Of a stretch of 64,000 nucleotides of DNA, positions 57,103-64,000 are shown one piece after another (within the stretch, counting starts at the first letter, position 1; each line of letters starts with the position of its first letter). Both the position numbers and the translations under genes were made by a program. The stretch spans positions 1 through 64,000 of the forward strand of contig SDOX01000006.1 in the NCBI GenBank assembly GCA_004565275.1, read 5' to 3'. This DNA is from Nannochloropsis salina CCMP1776 (taxonomy: Eukaryota > Sar > Eustigmatophyceae > Eustigmatales > Monodopsidaceae). The notes under the pieces were generated by a model. It did not search any database and was not told the origin of the DNA. It saw only the letters and a list, made by a program, of their open reading frames with translations.

Positions 57103-58964
57103 ACTGCTTTGACTCCTGATGCTGATCTGATATGTCCTCCTTTTCCCTTTCTTGCGCCGCTTCCTCTTCCTTCTACGTATCCTTCATTAAAATTTGCGTA
57201 GAAGATAGATATAGGTTGAGCGTGAGTGCCAATTCATGGTCCCCAAGGACCCGCTGCATGTATTGGGCCTACTGCCCTATGTTCGCCGAGCGAGTCTCCC
57301 GTTGCTCTTGGCTTTTTCATTCCATCGCTTTGATACCTTTCAGGAAATAGATGATAACACCATCCCTTGCTAGAGCAATGAGAAGAGTTCTGTGACCTTA
57401 ACTTACGGCTATGCACACAATTCATGTTCTAAATCGACACACAGAAGCCATAAAGACCGCAAGACTCGAACAGGCTGGTTTCAAAAACCTCCCCTCTCCA
57501 ATTTCTGCGAGCCTACGGTAATACTGGGTGCGTTTTCGAAAATCTATTCGCTATTCAAAGCTATTTGACATCGTCAAATTTGATTCCAAGTTCGTCCCAA
57601 ATTTTGCTCTCTGAAAGCGCAAAGTAATGGCGTAGAAAGCATTGCCATTAAAAAAATTTAATGATGTTCTGGAAACATGCTATGACTTCAGAAAGGTTAC
57701 ATCTGCGCTGGTTCGCGAATTCACCGACATTGACGATGAAAGAGGGCTATCATGAAGGAAGCGACCTGTGCACAAACCATTCGTGATGCCAGCGATGAGA
57801 ATGAGAAAGCAGGGTTGTTGATACGGACGTGGATGCATCTGTGCAATTTTTGCACGGGAAACTGAGGCCAAAGGAGGGAAGAGTGAGGCACAATAGCTTG
57901 CATTCTGGCACCTAAAGTAACCTTACCCGGGGAAAAAAAGTTATCGTATTCTGTTTAAACAGATATGACACGAAGCAACTGTAAGATGATTTCAATGGAG
58001 CCATTGCTTGCGATGACCAAGCTCAACGAATGAAGCACCATACAAGCGTGAGATTTCAAAAGAAAAAAAAAAACCCGCAACTAAGCACTGTCTACCAAGT
58101 GACAAACACAGCGTAGAACCATGGTATATGAAAATTAATTTAAATACATCTCCTTCTACAAAGGCGGTCCACGGTTTTTCCTTTCCTGCAACGATCCGTG
58201 TCTTTGTAGAAAGTAAAAACGTTGGGCATTTTTTTGATGCTAGACATGGTCCCCACTTAGTTTTGTGAAGCTGTATAACGATTTGTTACCAGAAGCCTCT
58301 TGTTATTAGGAATCCTCTTACGGATGCCAATTTTTTGATAAATACTTTGAGATTGAATAGCATGAATTCTATAGTACAGGCTATAATTTACATCGTGTAA
58401 AGTAGGCCTCGTCACTGTGCGCACCCGTTTAGTTGGTTGTCCATCACAACGCCAGCTGCTCCCCTATTTGTCGCAAATGTTATCGAAGTTTCACGTTCGA
58501 ATTTCCTTGCCTAGTAGAGAAACTCCATGTTAGGTGTCGGTGAGGTATCGCATTTGTCTCAAGGAGGAGGAGCAATCAACGCAGATTTAGCGCTCTGGGA
58601 AGGTATCAAAAGATAAAAGGTTGTTGCGCTGCAAAAAATTTGATGATTCAGCTCAGCACGTGTAGAGTGTCGCGGTGTGAATGAGTTCGAAAGGTTGCGC
58701 ATGAGGTCCCAATTGACGTGGAACACCGGCGTTGAAGATCGCTGAAATGGCGTCATCTCCTCGGCCACGCAAGCATTACTTATGTTGCATGTCCGTGATG
58801 AGACTCATGTCTGTACTGAGGTACGGGATTTCATGTAACTATCGTTCGTGACCATACAGCACACTACTTTCGGAGACGAGGCTGTGAGATTTACCCTGAC
58901 GGACAGACCCTTGCCATTTCAGTACTGATTTGTTTCGTCCAGGTGATAGCATCACTCCTTCAGC
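57103..58964. promoter_or_regulatory. Long divergent intergenic region (EMC1 / MsrA)
   Basis: About 1.86 kb, the longest gap in the window, AT-rich. Open frames are short and lack motifs. It must hold two promoters. An unrecognised non-coding RNA cannot be excluded, but I see no tRNA cloverleaf or conserved snRNA box. Confidence 0.45.
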
Positions 58965-59792
58965 ATGCGCCATGCTTGGTATCAGCAATTGAGCGGCTTA
59001 GCACTTGAGGCTAGCAAGGCTGCTCTTGCTGATTCCGTCCCCGCTCTCTCTGTGGGCGGTCACTCTATTGCGACTTTTGCTGGAGGCTGCTTCTGGGGCA
59101 TCGAGCTTGCATTTCAGCGTGTTCCAGGTGTTGTCGCGACTGGAACGGGATACACGCAGGGTCATGTGGCGGAGCCCTCGTATCAGGAAGTATGCAGCGG
59201 GACAACAGGTCACACAGAGGCCATCCAAGTGCACTTCAAACCAAACGAGGTCTCGTACGAGGACTTGCTGAAGGTGTTCTGGGAACGCATAGACCCACTG
59301 ATGGAAAATGGCCAAGGGGGTGACAGAGGTAAGAGAGGTTACGACTTGTGCCTGACACAGAAGCGCTTGCTGGTAGACCATAGAAAACTATCTGGATTTT
59401 TTCCGGCGTTGGGAAACTTGCTCTTCGAATGTTTCTGCCATCGTATTTGAGTAGATGAGCGGGACCAGTAGCTTAACCTTGACGACAAGGTCTAGAAATC
59501 GCTAGTCACCGTTAAATCCTTCTTTCATCCTCTTCCTCTCCTCCTCTTTGAAGGCACGCAATATCGGACGGGCATCTACACCCACACTGACGCGCAACAC
59601 CGAGCTGCCCTACAGAGCCGCGAGATTGAACAAAGGAAGTATTCACGGCCCATCATGACGGAAATTAAACCGGCAAAAGTGTTCTGGCCCGCGGAAGTCA
59701 GCCACCAGGGATACTTGTGGAAAGGAGGGAGGTTTGGCTCGGCGCAAAGTGCCGCAAAGGGATGCACGGACCCCATCCGTTGTTATGGCTGA
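58965..59792 (+). CDS. msrA: Peptide methionine-S-sulfoxide reductase MsrA
   Basis: Two exons, join(58965..59328, 59554..59792), 200 residues. MsrA reduces the S-form of methionine sulfoxide in proteins and free Met, using thioredoxin. The catalytic Cys lies in GCFWG (residues 41-45), followed by the conserved [23 protein letters not shown], and after the splice site QYRTGIY. The end [23 protein letters not shown] has the resolving-type Cys pair seen in plant and algal enzymes. The intron falls in the loop before QYR. The first 30 residues precede the catalytic fold and are only weakly like a targeting signal, so location (cytosol or organelle) is open. It converges on the fluoride channel gene, 371 bases away. 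Confidence 0.92.
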
Positions 59793-60163
59793 AAGTGATG
59801 TGCGTGACGTGGGAAAGACGAACCGGGCGACGAGGGCGAGAGAAAAGAAAAGGGAGCCTCAGGACGCCATTACTCAGGGTGCAAGAGTCACAAATCTCCT
59901 TGCTTCGTATTTTTGGTTGGATTGGCCCACTAAGTGTCTGCGTTTTTTTCGCGCAATAACAGCTCATTCCCGGGCTTTGATTTCGAATGCATTGTTGTCA
60001 TCACACCTCCACACGCCAGGCGTCTCTTTTCCATACTTTTTGGGGCACATTTTCAAACTAATGTTATTTTGTTCCTCCTCATGACAAGAACAGCCACTAT
60101 TTCTCTTCCTTTCCTATCTCTTTCTTCCGACTTTCCTCCACCGCACTACTAGACGCGCATCTG
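59793..60163. other. Convergent intergenic region
   Basis: About 370 bases between the MsrA and FEX 3' ends. No gene, repeat or RNA seen. Confidence 0.5.
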
Positions 60164-63100
60164 TCACCACCACCCCCACCTGTGGCTTGCAATGATGAGC
60201 TGGGCAATGGCCTGTCGGGTGTAAACATACAATCGAGCATAATTAAACAAAACAATCTAACGACTTGGGAGCGCGTAGTAGGTCAAGAGAATGAATCCAA
60301 TATTTCCCCTTCGCCTTCTCCTTCAATTCTTTCCCCCTGCATCATCACCTGTGTCGTAACGAAAGTGGCGAGGGCATACTTCCAAGCATGCTGCGTAGGT
60401 AGCTTGTGTAGCTCGAGCGCAAAAGTAGAATATGTGCTCAAGCATCCATCGAAGCCAACACTAGATGGTAAAGTGGGGAAGGGATGGAGAGTAGAAGGCC
60501 GTTACACATCGCCCACATTCGCTAGCTGGTTCCCCTCCACTTGATCGAGCCTCTTAAAATAGAGCACAGTGGCATGTAAGCTCAGACTCAAGCCCCGCTG
60601 GTCCTCCTTCCCTGTCTTCCCCCTGGCTCCCTCCAACCCATTCTCTTCCCCCCTTACAGGAGCGCCTTCATTATATGCGCCGTCCGCCCATCTCCTCTGT
60701 CCTTGAGGACAGGAATGAAAGTATCAAAAAAGGCCGAAAGAGTCGCCCCCAACACATTCGCGGTGAACGTTTGAAGGGGGAAGTGAGGGAGGATAAGGTG
60801 AAGGGTCTGCACCGAAAGGGAGGGAGAAGAAAAGGGGCGGGGGGGGAAGTGTCAGCAGCAAATTTGGTGTCGAGTACTTGCATCCCACGTCCGTCACCTC
60901 TGTCAATTTACCCCTCCCTGCCCTTCCCCCATCTATCTTACCGGGTGCTGCGCCATGGCTAAAGCGAGCACGTAACGCAACGCTGCACCTAGAGGGGCGA
61001 AGAGACAAGACAGCCACCGCGGTTCCATCTCTGAGGACTCCACGCTAGAGTAAGCGAGAAAACAAGGCAGGAAAGAGGGTTGCAAAACGAGGCGCAACGC
61101 GCAGGAATTGGAGTTGCTGAGTGTTTCAAGTCCATTGACAGGTTTACAGTCCTCACTTTTTCCTTTCCCTTTGCCCACCCTTTCCTCCCCTCCTTACGTC
61201 TTGATTTTTATGGCTGCCAGAGCCAACAATCCGGCGGCCCCAGCTGTGTAAAATGACACCTCGCCCAGAATAAAGGCATCGCGTTGGTTCGGTTTCCGGA
61301 AACTATAGATTGAGTACTCAACGTCATCGTCTGCATGATGGAGAAAGGGGGGGAAAAGGGAGGGGACGAAATACATGAGAAGGCGTGCCCGGGAGTGTCT
61401 CGTTGAGTGCAGCCGGACGGCAGATAGGCAGAGGAATCGCATAAATCATATCATGACCCTTGTGTGACTCCTCCCCCGACTGAATTTCCCGGGCCCCTCC
61501 TACCGTCCTCAGTGGGATTGAACCCTGGAGGCTGGGCCTGCATTTGGATGCCTCCTCCCTCTTTCCCTGCCTGCCTCCCTCCCTCCCTCCCTCCCCCCTG
61601 CTGCCCCAGCTGTCGGGAGTAGCTAGACGCCGAAGAGGCAGAGTTGGCAGGCCGTGAAGCCGGCTTTCGCTCCGGTGATAAATACCTGTGCGGTTCCATC
61701 AAAGCCGCGCCAGAGGCAGCCTACCACGGAGGCGAGGCGTGAGAAGGTATAGACGGAAAGAAGAGGAAGTTAGAAGCGGATGACAGGGAGGAAAGAATGC
61801 CGATCCAAGGTCTCCGTCCTCACAAGCAAATTCCACGACATGTTAGTCACACCCACGATTTGAACGGCCTCCTCATACCCCCCCTCCCTCCCTCCCTCCC
61901 TCCCTCCCTCCCTTCCCCCCACCCTCACGCACCAACTCCTCGGGCAGCGGGCCAAAGAGCACCTTTCCACCCTCTTTTCTTCGCTCTTCCCCTCCTCCTC
62001 CTTCCTCCTCCTCTTCCTCTTCACTCCCTCCATCCTCCTTCCCCCTTCTAAGCCCCAGCCATGCCATCAACCACGTCATACCGCCAGAAGTCCCGCTCCC
62101 TTCCTCACTCCTCCTCTCCTTCCTCTTCCCACGACGCGCACCCCACATCCTCCTCCTGCTCTCCTCTTCCTCTGCCGCGGCCTCCTCGTCCCTTTCAAGC
62201 AAATCTCCTCCCTCCTCCTCCTCCGGAAGGGGACCGGATGGTAGGTGTGTCAGTCCAGAGGGAGATTGACGGGGAGACGCGACAGAAATGGAGAGGGAGG
62301 AGCTCTCCGCGGCAGGGAGTGAGGGTGGGGGGGAAGGGAGGGAGGTAGGCGAGGCTTTCTTGTCTGTGTCCTCGACGAGTTGGACGCGGGTAAAGCCACT
62401 ACCCACGTCCATGCCTGGATCAGGGGAGAGCGAGGGGCAAAGATGGAGGGGTGGGGTATTCAGGATTTAGAGGAGCAGAAAAGGAGAAAAAAGCGAGGTG
62501 AAGAGAGAGGCGGAGTGGAAGAAGGAAGGGTCACCACATGGGTTGAGAAAGAAAAAGCGAGGGGCCGAGGAGACACATGCGGTCGGGAAGAAGGGGGCGA
62601 GGGAGGGAGGGAGGGAGGAAAGGGGAAGGGGAGAAGGGCACAGGGGGTCCAGAGGAGACGGACCATGGAGTAAGGCCAGGTATGCCGTGGCGGCACCGGT
62701 CATGGCGCTGAAGATACCGTAGGTGAAGGAGTCATAGACCATGCGATGCGCAACCACTGCAGACGATTGTCAGGAAAGGGGGAGAAAAAAAAGAGGCGAT
62801 GAGGCCCGGAATGGGTGGGGCAAGAGAGGGAGGGGCAGGGACCAGACCGCTGTTCCATCCACTGTAGGTGGTAATGCTCCCGCACATCCAGGTGGTAATG
62901 GCCACGTAGAGGGAGGAAGCGTCGGGCATGCTGGGGAAGGAGAGGATGCCGTGCAGATGCCTCTCCAGGAAACCCTGCGGGCGCGAGGGAGGGGGACAGG
63001 GGGGGCCACTTTGGAACAAATGCAGTCAAGACACCTTTCGCCTTCCTCTTCCCACCAAGGGCACTATTTTGGCGCGAGAAGAAATGAGCATGTCCCAGGA

Positions 63101-63983
63101 GAAGAGGGATGTTGCGCCGGACAGAACCTGAGGACGCAATGGCAGAGACGTGAAGAGGAAGATAGGCTTACCCTGCATTCGTAGAGGAGACCCATGATAA
63201 AACAGCCAAGGAGATTCGCTAGGATGGAGGGATACATGGAGCTTTTGATATTCCCTTGCCTCGCCTAGAAATACAGGAGGTATGTGCACGGAGATCAGTC
63301 GACGGGGGGGTACGCCTTGGGAACTTCCTTGGCCCGAGTCCGGTTCCTCCACTGCCTGGTCCGATGGCTGGACAGGACATCCTCCGTGATTTTGGAGGTC
63401 TACGACAGTCGTACATCCAGCCCGCCAGTATTGGAAGTTACGGTCTTCTTCTTCCGGTACTTACATCGAGCTGGATGATGTATCTTTCTAGTTCGATCCG
63501 TATTATGTTCCCGATCATCGAAAACATTATGATGCCCGAGACAACACGAACAGTAACCCAAGAACGGTGAGTCTGAGAGGAGGATAAAGAAGTGAAAGAG
63601 TCCTGCGATAAGGATTACTTGTCGTCCTTTTAAAGACGCCGTCAACAAGCTTTGAAATTGATAACGGATTTATGTGATATACGTATTAGAGCGGAACGAG
63701 GTGAGCGGCAACAAACGAAAAACATGGAAACAAAAATACCTACCCGTGGAATACGCTGCGGCGAGGCTGCTGCCGGTGTAACAGGAGGCATACCTGACGC
63801 TGTGAATGCTTTGCCAGCGTTGTCGCAGCTGTTGGTTCGCGTGGGACGAGCCGCGGGTAAGTCACGAATAGAAGGTTGCCAAGACAGTTCCTTGCTGTGG
63901 AGATCGGCGCGCGGCGAGGAAATAGCCACCGCCCCGTAGGATTTCCCGTCTTTTTCCTGTTGGTCGAGCAACTGTGCACTCAT
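60164..63983 (-). CDS. FEX: Two-domain fluoride export channel (FEX, CrcB/Fluc family)
   Basis: Thirteen exons, complement(60164..60211, 60349..60460, 60658..60806, 60942..61044, 61198..61330, 61504..61720, 61824..61871, 61933..62414, 62664..62756, 62848..62974, 63172..63264, 63465..63572, 63744..63983), 650 residues, phases all closing. Eukaryotic FEX fuses two CrcB-like halves into one pseudo-dimeric fluoride channel of the plasma membrane, protecting cells from fluoride. The N-terminal 80 residues are hydrophilic. Half 1 (about 81-220) has GNIIRIELERY, ANLLGCFIMG and CGSITTYSGW. Half 2 (about 470-650) has APLGAALRYVLAL, TANVLGATLSAFF and GFDGCLSTYSTFALE. The ANxLG and T/S-x-YS elements are the pore Asn and Phe-box regions; Tyr replaces the usual first Phe. 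A low-complexity, acidic and Ser-rich linker of about 250 residues, with one short hydrophobic exon inside, splits the halves; fungal FEX linkers are a single helix plus short loops. Window ends 17 bases upstream of the ATG. Confidence 0.85.
61881..61912. repeat. (CCCT)n microsatellite inside a FEX intron
   Basis: About eight CCCT units on the + strand fill most of the 61-base intron 61872-61932. On the coding (minus) strand this reads as G-rich sequence between donor and acceptor. Confidence 0.9.
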
Positions 63984-64000
63984 TCTTCCACAAAGTTGTG

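Overview
The window is the left end of a nuclear chromosome. It opens with about 209 bases of CCCTAA/TTAGGG telomere repeat. Most genes have GT-AG introns, usually 60-290 bases long. One nucleus-encoded protein carries a signal peptide followed at once by Phe, the usual entry signal of secondary (complex) plastids. The protein set (plant-type vacuolar sorting receptor, plant-type phosphoethanolamine methyltransferase, GT69 and GT47 glycosyltransferases) points to a photosynthetic stramenopile. A eustigmatophyte close to Nannochloropsis/Microchloropsis is my best guess; this is inference.

Layout: telomere (1-209); a young Ty1/Copia element with matching LTRs (427-3682) abutting an older Copia fragment in the opposite direction (3683-5228); then an intron-poor stretch to 21 kb: an epimerase-exostosin fusion (+), a GT69 glycosyltransferase with a GT32-like tail (-), a hotdog thioesterase (+), an OSCA/TMEM63 channel (-) and a tandem phosphoethanolamine N-methyltransferase (+). 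From 22 kb the genes are rich in introns: an MFS transporter with a fused N-terminal domain (-), a plastid UPF0301/DUF179 protein (+), SRP19 (-), a vacuolar sorting receptor (+), a small DGD-motif protein of unknown function (-), the splicing factor SYF1 (+), the ribosome-biogenesis factor NRAP/UTP22 (-), EMC1 (-), MsrA (+) and a two-domain fluoride channel FEX (-).

I rebuilt exon structures by hand from splice sites and reading phase. Every multi-exon model given closes in frame, but first exons and starts are less sure than the rest. The genes alternate strand almost perfectly (14 of 15 positions), giving shared divergent promoter regions and short convergent ends.

There is no operon or defence-like cluster. 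Several genes serve the secretory pathway: SRP19 targets ribosomes to the ER, EMC1 helps insert membrane proteins, the VSR sorts soluble cargo, and the two glycosyltransferase genes probably build surface glycans. SYF1 and NRAP are core nuclear RNA-processing factors. The most unusual proteins are the epimerase-GT47 fusion, the GT69-GT32-like fusion, the transporter with an extra N-terminal domain, a VSR without EGF repeats, and a fluoride channel whose two halves are split by a long low-complexity insert.
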